This document shows positions 43,214 through 52,386 of a stretch of 64,000 nt of DNA, piece after piece. The stretch comes from Paraburkholderia lacunae (lineage in GTDB: Bacteria > Pseudomonadota > Gammaproteobacteria > Burkholderiales > Burkholderiaceae): positions 202,120-266,119 of the forward strand of contig NZ_QHKS01000012.1 in assembly GCF_003353175.1 (NCBI RefSeq). The letters are read 5' to 3'. The notes beneath the pieces were generated by a model. It searched no databases. It was not told the origin of the DNA and worked only from the letters and a program-made list of their open reading frames with translations. Numbering within the stretch: position 1 is the stretch's first letter; every line of letters begins with the position of its first letter. Position numbers and translations under genes: made by a program.

Positions 43214-43534
43214 ATGAATCCGCTCAGGGATCCCGTCTTCAAGGGCTGCACGCGCCCCGCGATGCTCTGGGGTGTGCCGCTGGTTCCGTTCCTCATGTTG
43301 GGCGGCAGCATCCTGATTCCCGCGATCTGGGCGCTGCTCGCCAGTCCGCCGGTGGGCGTCGGCATCGTGCTGCTCCTCATCCCCATTTTTGTCACGATGC
43401 GCTCGGTCACGCGCCACGACGACCAGCGTCTGGCGCAGTTCGCATTGCGCATTCGCATGGTGTTTCGCCAGCGCAACCGCCGCTTCTGGGGTGCGCACGC
43501 CTACATGCCGCTCTGTCTCAAGAGGAGGGGCTGA
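43214..43534 (+). CDS. virB3: VirB3-like inner-membrane protein
   Basis: 106 residues with the VirB3 layout: DPVFKGCTRPAMLWGVPLVPF at the N-terminus, two adjacent membrane helices, and a basic C-terminus (RHDDQRLAQFALRIRM). It supports pilus assembly with VirB4. One base separates its stop from the VirB4 ATG. Confidence 0.9.
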   Translation: MNPLRDPVFKGCTRPAMLWGVPLVPFLMLGGSILIPAIWALLASPPVGVGIVLLLIPIFVTMRSVTRHDDQRLAQFALRIRMVFRQRNRRFWGAHAYMPLCLKRRG

Positions 43535-43535
43535 C

Positions 43536-46007
43536 ATGGGTGCGCTGCCGCAACTCATCGACGTTGCCGAACGCGAGGCTGTGCTCGCGGATTTCGTGCC
43601 GTTTTCGTCGCACGTAAATGACTACGTGATCCGCACGCGGGAAGGGGACTACCTGCGTGTCTGGAAGGTCGCCGGCATCGCCTTCGAAGCGGCCGATCCG
43701 GGTGACATCCTCGTGCGTCACGAAGGATTCAACCAGCTCGTGCGCAGCCTGCCGGGTGGTCACGTCGGCCTGTGGTCGCACCGGATCCGCCGGCGCGTGA
43801 GCGACCATTTCGCCACGCCGTACGGCAACCCGTTCTGCCAGGAGCTCGCGACGCGCTACTACGCAAGCTTTGCCGGCTACCGGATGATGGCCAACGAGCT
43901 GTACCTGACGCTCGTGTACCGGCCACATCGCACGCGCCTGGGGCGTCTCTTCAGCCAGGCGGCGCGGCGCACCCCCGATGATATCCGGCGGGAGCAGCAT
44001 GAGGCCCTGAAGGTGATGGCGGAGCTTGCTGCCCAGGTCGAATCTGGCCTGAAGCCCTGGGACCCGGTGCCGCTCGGTGTCTACACGAAGCAGATCCGTT
44101 ACACGCAGCGGCCCGTGCGTTTCTCATCGGCGCTGCAGTTCCTGGGTTATCTCGTCAACGCCGCGTGGGAGCCGGTACCGGTCCCGTCTGGCCGCATTGC
44201 CGAGGCACTGCCGACGTCGCGGGTTTTCTTCCGCACCGAGAAGGTTGAGATCCGCATGCCCGGTGCGACGCGCTATGCGGCGTTGCTCGACCTGAAAGAC
44301 TACCCCGAGGAAACCGAGCCGGGGATGCTCGACGGTCTGCTCTATGGCGACTTCGAATATATCGAGACCCAGAGCTTCACGATCCTCGACCGTCCCACGG
44401 CGAAAGAGGCGCTCGAGCGTCAGCGCAACCAGCTGATAGCGGGCGAGGATGTGGCGGTGTCGCAGGTCAATGCAATGGATCAGGCGCTTGACGACCTGAT
44501 CAACGGCAATTTCGTCTTCGGTGAATATCACTATTCGATTGCCGTGCTCGGTGACCGGCCCGACGAGGTCGCGCGGCATGTGGCGAAGGCGCGCACGCAG
44601 CTCGCGGACGTGGGCTTCCAGACGGCGCTGGTCGATCTGGTAGCGGACGCGGCCTGGTTCGCACAGCTGCCTGGAAACTGGCGCTACCGGCCGCGCGAGG
44701 CGAAGCTCACCTCGCGCAACTTCTGCGGGCTCGCGAGTCTGCACAACTTCGCGACCGGCAAGCGCGACGGCAATCCGTGGGGCGAGGCGATCACGATCGT
44801 GAAGACGCCGAGCGGCCAGCCGCTGTATCTGAATTTCCACGCGACGCCTGAGAAGAAGGACTCGGGCGACGAAAAGGCGCTCGCCAACACCCAGATCATC
44901 GGGCAGGCGGGTGCCGGCAAGACGGTGCTGGAGCTGTTCCTGCTTGCGATGGCGATGAAGTATGGCCTCACCGGCGTCGTCTACGACAAGGACCGGGGCA
45001 CTGAGATCGCGATCCGGGCGATGGGGGGCCGCTACACGGTGTTTCGACGGGGTGTCCCGACGGGACTCAATCCCTTCCAGCTCGACCCGGACGAGGCGGT
45101 GCTGGATTTCTGGGAGCGGCTGGTGCGCCGTCTGGTCGACACCGGCACGCTGCTGTCCGCGAAAGACGAACTCGACATTTCGCGTGCCGTGCGGGAGGTC
45201 GCGCGCATGGAACGGCGGCTCCGTCGCCTGTCGATGGTCCGGCAACTGCTGCCCGCCGTGGGCGAGAACAGCCTGCATGCACGGCTCACGAAGTGGTGTG
45301 CAGGCGGACGGCTCGGGTGGGTGCTGGACAACCCGTCGGACTTGCTGGATTTCAGCCAGAACCATCTCTTCGGCTTCGATGATACGGAACTGCTCGACGA
45401 TCCGGAGGTGTCGACGCCGGTCACGATGTATCTGCTGCAGCTGACGGAGAGCCTGATCGACGGGCGGCGCTTCGTCTATGTGATGACCGAATTCTGGAAG
45501 CGGCTGGGCGATCCGGTCTTCACGGATTTCGCAAAGAACAAGCAGAAGACGATCCGCAAGCAGAACGGTCTGGGTATCTTCGATACGCAGTCCCCGGCCG
45601 ATGTGCTGCGTAGCGACATCGCGCGGGCGCTGGTCGAGCAGACCGCGACGTTCTTCTTCCTGCCGAACCCGCGTGCCGACTACGACGACTACGTGCACGG
45701 CTTCAAGCTAACTGAGGCCGAATTCAACATCGTCCGGTCTCTCGGCGAGAACAGCCGCCTGTTCCTCATGAAGCAGGGCCACCGTTCGGCCATCGGCAGG
45801 CTGGATCTCGCCGGACTCGGTGATGTGCTCGACGTCCTGTCGGGGACGACGGACAACGTCGAACTGCTCGACGGCATCCGTGCCGAGGTCGGCGACGATC
45901 CCGTGGCGTGGCTTCCCGTGTTTCATGAGCGGCTGGCCAAGCGTCGTGCGATCGGGGCAGTCGCGAACGCGCTGGCCCGGCGTCTGTCGGGAAGAGGTGC
46001 ACGATGA
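43536..46007 (+). CDS. virB4: VirB4 ATPase
   Basis: 823 residues from the ATG at 43536 (GAGGAGGGG upstream). Residues about 1-430 are the VirB4 N-terminal domain. Walker A is IGQAGAGKTVLELFLLA, and YVMTEFWKRLGDPVF is the Walker B region. VirB4 drives pilin extraction and substrate transfer at the inner membrane. No frameshift was seen, so it appears functional. Confidence 0.95.
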   Translation: MGALPQLIDVAEREAVLADFVPFSSHVNDYVIRTREGDYLRVWKVAGIAFEAADPGDILVRHEGFNQLVRSLPGGHVGLWSHRIRRRVSDHFATPYGNPFCQELATRYYASFAGYRMMANELYLTLVYRPHRTRLGRLFSQAARRTPDDIRREQHEALKVMAELAAQVESGLKPWDPVPLGVYTKQIRYTQRPVRFSSALQFLGYLVNAAWEPVPVPSGRIAEALPTSRVFFRTEKVEIRMPGATRYAALLDLKDYPEETEPGMLDGLLYGDFEYIETQSFTILDRPTAKEALERQRNQLIAGEDVAVSQVNAMDQALDDLINGNFVFGEYHYSIAVLGDRPDEVARHVAKARTQLADVGFQTALVDLVADAAWFAQLPGNWRYRPREAKLTSRNFCGLASLHNFATGKRDGNPWGEAITIVKTPSGQPLYLNFHATPEKKDSGDEKALANTQIIGQAGAGKTVLELFLLAMAMKYGLTGVVYDKDRGTEIAIRAMGGRYTVFRRGVPTGLNPFQLDPDEAVLDFWERLVRRLVDTGTLLSAKDELDISRAVREVARMERRLRRLSMVRQLLPAVGENSLHARLTKWCAGGRLGWVLDNPSDLLDFSQNHLFGFDDTELLDDPEVSTPVTMYLLQLTESLIDGRRFVYVMTEFWKRLGDPVFTDFAKNKQKTIRKQNGLGIFDTQSPADVLRSDIARALVEQTATFFFLPNPRADYDDYVHGFKLTEAEFNIVRSLGENSRLFLMKQGHRSAIGRLDLAGLGDVLDVLSGTTDNVELLDGIRAEVGDDPVAWLPVFHERLAKRRAIGAVANALARRLSGRGAR

Positions 46008-47188
46008 GCGGCCTTTTCACTTCAGTCGGCGGCACGCTCGAAAACGGCATGTCGACGTATGTCACGAGCGTGTCCTCAGCCCTCTCCAGCGCGCTGATGC
46101 CCGTGGTGACGACCGCCCTGACGATCTGGATCATCACGTACGGGTTCGCCGTGGTGCGCGGCGAGGCCCATGAGTCGGTGCCCGCATTTGCGTGGCGCGG
46201 CCTGAAGGTGGCCATCATGCTCGCCTTTGCGCTCGGCGCGGGCATCTATCAGTCCCAGGTCGTCACGGCAGTCGAAGGGGCGACGACGGGCTTGGCCCAG
46301 ACGATCCAGACCGCGGCGGCCAATGGCGGTGCAGGCAACCCCGGCTGCGGAACGGTGAGTGGCAGCAGCGTGACAGGCACGAGCGCGTCCGCCATTTACC
46401 AGACCCTCGACTGCTACGACCGGCAGATCGACATCGTGATGGACGCATACTTCGACAAGGCGACGCACGAAGGCTTGAGTGTCAGCGGCTTTGTCGCAGG
46501 CATCGGTGATCTGGTCGGCGGGTTCATCGTGGGACTGGGCGGAGCTATTTTCCTGATGATTCTGGCCTTCGAGGTCACGATGGCGAGGATGCTGCTCGAT
46601 CTGGTGCTGGGACTCGGCCCGGCCTTCATTGCCTGTGGCGCCTTTGGTCCGACGGCGCGTTTCTTCGAGGCGTGGACCGCAAAGGTCACGAACTATGCGC
46701 TGCTGCAGATCCTCATCGCGGCCTTTCTTGGGATGGCACTCACGGCGTTCTCAGCCGACCTCGCGCCGTTCAACGTCACGACTTCCTCGCCCGATACGAA
46801 CGCTTCGGCGCTCGCTGCAGCGGGTCAGGCAGTGCTCACCGCTATAGCCCCCTGGGGTGCGGCATTTGGCCTGTTCATCACGTCCCTGCTGCTGGCAACC
46901 ATCGGCTGGCAACTGCCGGCCGTCGCCTCGGGACTCGCCGGAGGCGCCACGCTGTCGGGGTTCGGTGCGTTTGTGGCCGGATTTGCCTCGCGTGGTGCCG
47001 TGAGAGGTCTCGGCTCGCTCGTGAGTCTCAGACGCGGCCCGCGTCGGCCGGGGGGGCGAATTTCCAACGGCAGCGGGCAAGCCGGTAGCGCGAACGCGGG
47101 CGGCGGTTCAGGCCAGATCCCTGCCTATCAGCGCGCCGCGCGCGAGCACCTTGGCGACCAGGATAACTCAGGAGGGTCATCGTCATGA
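46004..47188 (+). CDS. virB6: VirB6-like polytopic channel protein
   Basis: 394 residues. At least five membrane segments (including MPVVTTALTIWIITYGFAVV and ILAFEVTMARMLLDLVLGLGPAFIAC) give the TrbL/VirB6 pattern. The C-terminus is Gly/Arg-rich and soluble. ATGA overlap with virB4. Confidence 0.9.
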   Translation: MSGLFTSVGGTLENGMSTYVTSVSSALSSALMPVVTTALTIWIITYGFAVVRGEAHESVPAFAWRGLKVAIMLAFALGAGIYQSQVVTAVEGATTGLAQTIQTAAANGGAGNPGCGTVSGSSVTGTSASAIYQTLDCYDRQIDIVMDAYFDKATHEGLSVSGFVAGIGDLVGGFIVGLGGAIFLMILAFEVTMARMLLDLVLGLGPAFIACGAFGPTARFFEAWTAKVTNYALLQILIAAFLGMALTAFSADLAPFNVTTSSPDTNASALAAAGQAVLTAIAPWGAAFGLFITSLLLATIGWQLPAVASGLAGGATLSGFGAFVAGFASRGAVRGLGSLVSLRRGPRRPGGRISNGSGQAGSANAGGGSGQIPAYQRAAREHLGDQDNSGGSSS

Positions 47189-47892
47189 TCAGGTTACCTA
47201 TCCATATCGGTATTGCCCCTGTCGCGGCGGCTGTGGTCGTGCTGACGATGCCCTCGGCCCATGCACAGGGCATCCCGGTCTTCGACGCGCAGAACGTGGT
47301 GCAGGCCATCGCGACCGTCGGGCAACTGAAGCAGGAAGTGCAGCAGGAACTCCAGCTATATCAGTCGCTCAGTGGCACGCGCGGCTTCGGTGAACTGATG
47401 AGCAATCCGGTGCTGTCGAACTCGCTGCCGTCGAACTGGCAGTCGGTCTACACGGCGATCCAGAACGGTGGATATGCGGGTCTGACGGGCAGCGCGCAGA
47501 CGCTGCGCTCGGCGAGCGAAATCTACAACTGTGAGGACCAGAGCGGCATCGACCAGCAGGTCTGCCAGCGCGCGCTGAACAAGCCGTTCCAGGACAAGGC
47601 CTTCGGCACGCAGGCGTATCAGACGGAGCTCCAGGAACTCGACCAGATCCAGGGCCTGATGCAGCAGATCGATGTGACGCAGGACCAGAAAGGCATCGGG
47701 GAACTGCAGGCACGCATCCAGACTGAGAGCACGGTGGTCGGCAATGAAATGACGAAGCTGCAGCTTTTCAGGATGCTGGCCGATTCCGAAGACCGGCTGA
47801 TTGCCGAGCAGCAGCAGGAACTTGTTCTCAAGCGCGCCGGCAATACCACACGGCTTCAGGACCAGATGGTGCCAGCGAGTTTTGGCAACTGA
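47185..47892 (+). CDS. virB5: VirB5-like minor pilin
   Basis: 235 residues. Signal peptide ending AHAQ, then a mainly helical body (ATVGQLKQEVQQELQLYQSLSGTRGFGELM) as in the VirB5/TraC family, which caps the pilus. ATGA overlap with virB6. The order B4-B6-B5 differs from the Agrobacterium order B4-B5-B6. Confidence 0.85.
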   Translation: MIRLPIHIGIAPVAAAVVVLTMPSAHAQGIPVFDAQNVVQAIATVGQLKQEVQQELQLYQSLSGTRGFGELMSNPVLSNSLPSNWQSVYTAIQNGGYAGLTGSAQTLRSASEIYNCEDQSGIDQQVCQRALNKPFQDKAFGTQAYQTELQELDQIQGLMQQIDVTQDQKGIGELQARIQTESTVVGNEMTKLQLFRMLADSEDRLIAEQQQELVLKRAGNTTRLQDQMVPASFGN

Positions 47893-47915
47893 GTTCGGCA
47901 ACCGAGGAGACTGAG

Positions 47916-48080
47916 ATGATCCGTTCTGTTGTGGTCGTCATTGTCATTCAATTAGTCATACTGATTAATGGTTGTTCGGACAGTCCACCCAAACCTGTTC
48001 TGCCAGATGGCTCGCACCGTGTTCCGGTGAACGGCGTGCCACCAGTCCCCCCGTCCGATGGAGGCGGCCATGAGCAGTGA
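47916..48080 (+). CDS. virB7: VirB7-like lipoprotein
   Basis: 54 residues, easily missed. A hydrophobic stretch (VVVVIVIQLVILINGC) ends in a lipobox Cys at residue 20, followed by a Pro-rich tail of VirB7 size. It lies exactly between virB5 and virB8, overlapping virB8 by 11 bases. VirB7 tethers VirB9 and VirB10 in the outer-membrane core. Confidence 0.75.
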   Translation: MIRSVVVVIVIQLVILINGCSDSPPKPVLPDGSHRVPVNGVPPVPPSDGGGHEQ

Positions 48081-48807
48081 GTGTGACTCCCGTGAATCAC
48101 GTGATTATCGGCGGGCACTCGATTTTGAGGTGTCGGTCACGCACCTGCAGGAGCGCTCTGAGCGTCGGGCATGGCACGTGGCCTTGGGCTCCGTGGTGGT
48201 CGCGATCCTGTGTGCGGTCGCACTGGCCGTGATGGTCCCGTTCTACCGGGTGGTACCGCTGCCGATCGAGGTCGACCGTCTGACCGGTGAAGCACAGGTG
48301 ATCGACGTGCTCGACGCGAAGCAGATGCACATGCGCGATATCGAGGACAAGCACTGGGTGGAAGTGTACGTGCGCTCGCGTGAGCGCTACGACTGGGGCT
48401 TGCTGCAGATGGACTACGACCGCGTGCTCGACATGAGCGACGACCGTGTCGCGCGGGGCTACCGGGCGATCTACAGCGGCCCCGACGCACTGGACCGGCA
48501 GCTCGGGGCGAACACGCAGCGGCACATCCGCATCCTCTCGACGACGCTGGTACCGGACGAGCCGGGCCGTGCTGTCGTGCATATCGAGCGCACGACATGG
48601 AAGAATGGCATCGATAACGCGGAGCCGCCGCAGCGCTTCGTCATCACGCTTGCCTTCATTTACCGGCCGTCCATCTTCACGCGTGAGCGCACGGCCATCG
48701 AGAATCCCTTCGGCTTCAGGGTGACGGCGTACAGCCGCGATCCCGAATACACCCCTACGGCGGCGTCGGCACCGGCATCTTCGCCGCTCCCGGGAGGTGC
48801 GCGATGA
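48070..48807 (+). CDS. virB8: VirB8 assembly protein
   Basis: 245 residues from the ATG at 48070 (GGAGG upstream). A single membrane helix (HVALGSVVVAILCAVALAVMVPFY) follows a short cytoplasmic tail. The periplasmic domain shows the VirB8 pattern: VEVYVRSRERYDWGLLQMDYDRV, and ERTTWKNGIDNAEPPQRFVITLAFIYRP near the end. Confidence 0.93.
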   Translation: MSSECDSRESRDYRRALDFEVSVTHLQERSERRAWHVALGSVVVAILCAVALAVMVPFYRVVPLPIEVDRLTGEAQVIDVLDAKQMHMRDIEDKHWVEVYVRSRERYDWGLLQMDYDRVLDMSDDRVARGYRAIYSGPDALDRQLGANTQRHIRILSTTLVPDEPGRAVVHIERTTWKNGIDNAEPPQRFVITLAFIYRPSIFTRERTAIENPFGFRVTAYSRDPEYTPTAASAPASSPLPGGAR

Positions 48808-49640
48808 GAGCGACCATGTTGATGAGAACCATCGCGCTGGCGGCAATGCTAGGTGCTGGCTTCCCCGGTGCCCACGCCTACGACGTGCCAGGCTGGTCTG
48901 GCGACTCACGTGTGCGGCAGGTGGTGTACCGGCAGGATGAGGTGGTGCGGGTCATCGCGCAGCGCGGCTTCGCCACGCACATAGCGCTTGATCCGACCGA
49001 GCACATCCTCGTCGTGGCCCCGGGCGACCGGGACGGATGGCAGGTGGTCGCAAACCGTGGCGACCACGATGTCTACCTCAAGCCGCAACTCGCTGCGCAC
49101 GACACGAACCTCGAAATCCGCACGGACCGGCATAGCTACAGCTTCGATCTGGTCGTGCTACCGCTCAGGGCCCGTTTCGGTAACGACGACGAGATGTACC
49201 GCATCACGTTCGTCTATCCGGATGCGCAGGCCAGGAAGACAAAGGCCGAAGACGATGCCGCTCTTGTGCACGAGCGTCTCGACAAGCCGCCGGTGGTGCG
49301 CAACACCGCTTACTCGATGCAGGTGATGCCGCACTCGGAGGATATCGCGCCGACGGCGGCATGGGACGACGGTCGCTTCACCTACATCCGCATTCCGAAT
49401 AACCGCCGCATCCCGGCGATCTTCCGGGTCGCCGACGACAGCAGCGAAAGCGTGGTTGACCGGCACATGGAAGACGACGTGATCGTCGTACATGAGGTTG
49501 CCCGGCGTTTCGTGTTGCGTCTGGGTGACGAGGTGGTCGGTCTGTGGAACGACGCGTTCGATGTGGACGGGGTGCCACCTGCGGATGGCACGACGGTCGG
49601 CGGTGTGAAGCGTGTCCTGCGGAGCGACGGTCATGAATGA
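48804..49640 (+). CDS. virB9: VirB9 outer-membrane core protein
   Basis: 278 residues with a signal peptide ending near AHAYD. RVRQVVYRQDEVVRVIAQRGFATHI, LEIRTDRHSYSFDLVVLP and the C-terminal WDDGRFTYIRIPNNRRIPAIFRV are VirB9/CagX landmarks. It forms the outer-membrane ring with VirB7 and VirB10. Confidence 0.93.
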   Translation: MRATMLMRTIALAAMLGAGFPGAHAYDVPGWSGDSRVRQVVYRQDEVVRVIAQRGFATHIALDPTEHILVVAPGDRDGWQVVANRGDHDVYLKPQLAAHDTNLEIRTDRHSYSFDLVVLPLRARFGNDDEMYRITFVYPDAQARKTKAEDDAALVHERLDKPPVVRNTAYSMQVMPHSEDIAPTAAWDDGRFTYIRIPNNRRIPAIFRVADDSSESVVDRHMEDDVIVVHEVARRFVLRLGDEVVGLWNDAFDVDGVPPADGTTVGGVKRVLRSDGHE

Positions 49641-50847
49641 GGAAACGCCACGCAATGTGATTGCGCCCGGGGTTGTGCCCGACAGTGATCCAGCAAAGGT
49701 CAGCGATACCATAAACGGTGACCTCCCGAACCATCCGGTCGATCGCGGCATGCCGGAGCTCGGACAGCAGGGTGGCCGCGCCCGCGCCTGGTGGATCGCG
49801 CCGCTGCTGGTCGTGGCCGTCGTGATCGGCGGAGCAGTCTGGACGATCCACGGGTTTCTCGCACGGCACGATGCGGCGGAGAAGGCCAGGCGGGATGCCG
49901 TGCAGGATCAGCCGTCCCAGGGCCGCGTGTTCGGCGACGGGAACGCACCCGCATCGGCTGCTGCCGCCACAAGCGGCCCGGCGGGGGCACCCGTTGTTGC
50001 GTCGACTGCCGTTGCCGGGTCGAGGCGGCAAGCCTCCGTGCACACCGCGCCAGCTCGCAGCTATTACGACGCACCGCTGCTCGCCACCGGCAGTACGGGC
50101 GCAAGCAATGGCCCTGCCGACATAGGGGCATACCCGGCGGCATCAGCGCCAGGCGTTTCGCCGGGAGCGACTGTTGTATCCGGCAGCCAGTCTCAGGGAA
50201 GCAGTCCGCTTGCGCAGGCACTGACGCCGACGGTGACGCCCAAAGTGCGCGCGGGCTTTCTCGGCAACCGCAGCCTGATTCTCGCAGAAGGCGCCAAGAT
50301 CGACTGTGCCGGCGATACGGCATTTGATTCGACCCAGGCGGGCATCTCGACCTGCACGGTGACGAAGAACGTCTATTCGGATGATGGTCATGTCGTGCTG
50401 ATCGAGCGCGGCTCGCAGATCAACAGCGAATACCGCGCGAACCTGGCGCCCGGGCAGAAGCGGGTGTTCATCCTGTCGGCACGCATCAGGACACCCGAGG
50501 GTGTGACGGTCGAGATCGATTCTCCCGCAGCGGACGCGCTGGGGCGCATCGGCGTGAGCGGGTACGTGAACAACCACTGGGGCGAGCGTATCGGCGCGGC
50601 CATGCTGCTCGGCATGACGCAGGATGCGATCGGTTATCTCGCGACGCGTGGCGGCAACAGCAACGGCTCGGTCGTATTCGAGAACACGCAGCAGCAGGGC
50701 AATGACATGGCCTCGCGCGTGCTCGACAGCACGATCAACATTCCGCCTACCTTGACGCAGAACCAGGGGGCCGAGTTCACGATTATCGTCGCACGGGATC
50801 TGGATTTCAGCCCGGTCTATGCGCTGGAGCCGGGGGGCACGCGATGA
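49633..50847 (+). CDS. virB10: VirB10 core channel protein
   Basis: 404 residues from the ATG at 49633, overlapping virB9 by eight bases. One membrane helix (WWIAPLLVVAVVIGGAVWTI) and a long Ala/Pro/Ser linker precede the TrbI fold: ILAEGAKIDCAGDTAFDSTQAGIS, VLIERGSQINSEYRANLAPGQKRVFILSARIRTPEGV and NIPPTLTQNQGAEFTIIVARDLDFS. It spans both membranes. Confidence 0.94.
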   Translation: MNEETPRNVIAPGVVPDSDPAKVSDTINGDLPNHPVDRGMPELGQQGGRARAWWIAPLLVVAVVIGGAVWTIHGFLARHDAAEKARRDAVQDQPSQGRVFGDGNAPASAAAATSGPAGAPVVASTAVAGSRRQASVHTAPARSYYDAPLLATGSTGASNGPADIGAYPAASAPGVSPGATVVSGSQSQGSSPLAQALTPTVTPKVRAGFLGNRSLILAEGAKIDCAGDTAFDSTQAGISTCTVTKNVYSDDGHVVLIERGSQINSEYRANLAPGQKRVFILSARIRTPEGVTVEIDSPAADALGRIGVSGYVNNHWGERIGAAMLLGMTQDAIGYLATRGGNSNGSVVFENTQQQGNDMASRVLDSTINIPPTLTQNQGAEFTIIVARDLDFSPVYALEPGGTR

Positions 50848-51971
50848 ACGCGTCGGCCCATATCCTGAGCGAAGCGCCGGTACTGGCCGACGGCCTGCCG
50901 CCGAGGCTGGCAGAGGATGCTTCGGTGCGTGAGCTGATGCGCCCGCTCGCGGGGCTGCTCGAAGACCCGGCTCTCACGGAGCTGGTGATCAACCGGCCGC
51001 AGCGCGTGCTGACCGAAACCCATCTCGGATGGCAGGCACACGACTGTGCGGACCTCGACTTCGAGCGCCTGATGTCGTTCGCGGTGGCGATCGCCACGCT
51101 CACGAACCAGGAGGTCTCGGTGCTGCATCCGGTCCTCTCCGCGCTGCTGCCCGGTGATGCGCGCGTGCAGATCGTGATCCCGCCGGTGGCGCCCCCGCGT
51201 ACCGTGTCGGTGACGATCCGCCGTCCGTCGTCGCGCGAGAAGACACTCGACGCCTACGAAAGTGAGGGCCTGTTCGCGCAGACTGTGTGGCACCGCCCGG
51301 CTGGACTTGAGGAGGCGATGCCGGCACTGCGCCCCCTGGATCGTGATCTGGCCCGGTGCCTCGAAGCGCGCGATTTCCCGGCGTTCTTCGAGCTGGCGGT
51401 GCGCGGCCGGCTGAACCTCGTGATCGTGGGCAGCACGGGTTCGGGCAAGACGAGCTTCATGAAGACGCTGTGCCGGTACATCCCGGCCACCGAACGCATC
51501 GTGACGATTGAGGATGTGCGCGAGCTCTTCATCCATCACATCGAGAACTGCGTCCACCTGATCTACAGCAAGGGTGGTCACGGTCAGGCGCAGGTGACGC
51601 CTGCGGATCTGATCGCAAGCTCGATGCGCATGCGCCCTGACCGTGTGCTGCTCGCCGAACTGCGGGGCAGCGAAGCGTACGACTTCCTGAAGCTGCTGAC
51701 GACCGGGCACTCCGGTTCGATCACGAGCTATCACGCGTCGAGCGCATCGGTCGCCATCGAGCGGTTCGCGCTGATGGCGAAGGAACATCCCGAAGCCGCC
51801 ACATGGGACGACGCGGCGCTGCGTCGGCTGCTCTTCATGACGATCGACGTGGTGGCGCACATGGAGGCAATCGCGCTGTTCGATGAATCTGGCGTGCAGA
51901 CTGGCCGGCGCTGGTCGATGACGGAGGTCTGGTTCGATCCGCAGCGCCGCCATCACGCGGATTTCCGGTGA
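50844..51971 (+). CDS. virB11: VirB11 traffic ATPase
   Basis: 375 residues. Walker A is VIVGSTGSGKTSFMKTL, preceded by the N-terminal domain (LTELVINRPQRVLTET). The Asp-box ERIVTIEDVRELFIHH, Walker B PDRVLLAELRGSEAYDFL and the His-box TGHSGSITSYHASS are all present. It powers switching between pilus assembly and DNA export. Confidence 0.95.
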   Translation: MNASAHILSEAPVLADGLPPRLAEDASVRELMRPLAGLLEDPALTELVINRPQRVLTETHLGWQAHDCADLDFERLMSFAVAIATLTNQEVSVLHPVLSALLPGDARVQIVIPPVAPPRTVSVTIRRPSSREKTLDAYESEGLFAQTVWHRPAGLEEAMPALRPLDRDLARCLEARDFPAFFELAVRGRLNLVIVGSTGSGKTSFMKTLCRYIPATERIVTIEDVRELFIHHIENCVHLIYSKGGHGQAQVTPADLIASSMRMRPDRVLLAELRGSEAYDFLKLLTTGHSGSITSYHASSASVAIERFALMAKEHPEAATWDDAALRRLLFMTIDVVAHMEAIALFDESGVQTGRRWSMTEVWFDPQRRHHADFR

Positions 51972-51984
51972 AGGGGGCCAGGCC

Positions 51985-52386
51985 ATGGACATCGGAAAGG
52001 CAACTGGAACGGGAGGGTCAACCAGCAGGGGGATCCGGTACCACGCGATGCTCGCGCTGCTCACCCTTGCGGTCATGGCCGCAGCGGCAGCGGGACTGAC
52101 GGTTGCCCTCTGGCTGGCTTCGTTTTTCTTCGTCGCGAGCCAGCACGTCAACCCGCTTCATGCCGGGCTTCATGCTTGGCCGGATGCGGCGATGGCCTGG
52201 TACGACGGACGCCTGCCGAAGCAGGGGCGGCGGCTCGCCGGCACCGCGCTGTTCGGGGTGCTCCTGGCATTCGGCGCACCCGCGCTCGGCGTTTACACGC
52301 TTCTGGAACAATCCGGGCGCCGGCGCCTCTACGGCAGCGCGCGGTTCGCAAACGAGGCGGATATCCGCCGGGCAGGACTGCTATGA
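51985..52386 (+). CDS. N-terminal membrane part of a split VirD4
   Basis: 133 residues: two membrane helices (MLALLTLAVMAAAAAGLTVALWLASF and a second before YTLLEQSGRRR) and then LYGSARFANEADIRRAGLL, the conserved linker that in ordinary VirD4/TraG proteins precedes the ATPase domain. The stop at 52384-52386 overlaps the ATG of the ATPase part (ATGA). The membrane anchor and motor are thus separate polypeptides, or a single-base frameshift has split one gene. Confidence 0.78.
   Translation: MDIGKATGTGGSTSRGIRYHAMLALLTLAVMAAAAAGLTVALWLASFFFVASQHVNPLHAGLHAWPDAAMAWYDGRLPKQGRRLAGTALFGVLLAFGAPALGVYTLLEQSGRRRLYGSARFANEADIRRAGLL

Noticed and set aside
44124..45698. 524-codon minus-strand frame opposite virB4
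   Set aside because: Shadow frame; virB4 has Walker motifs and correct length.
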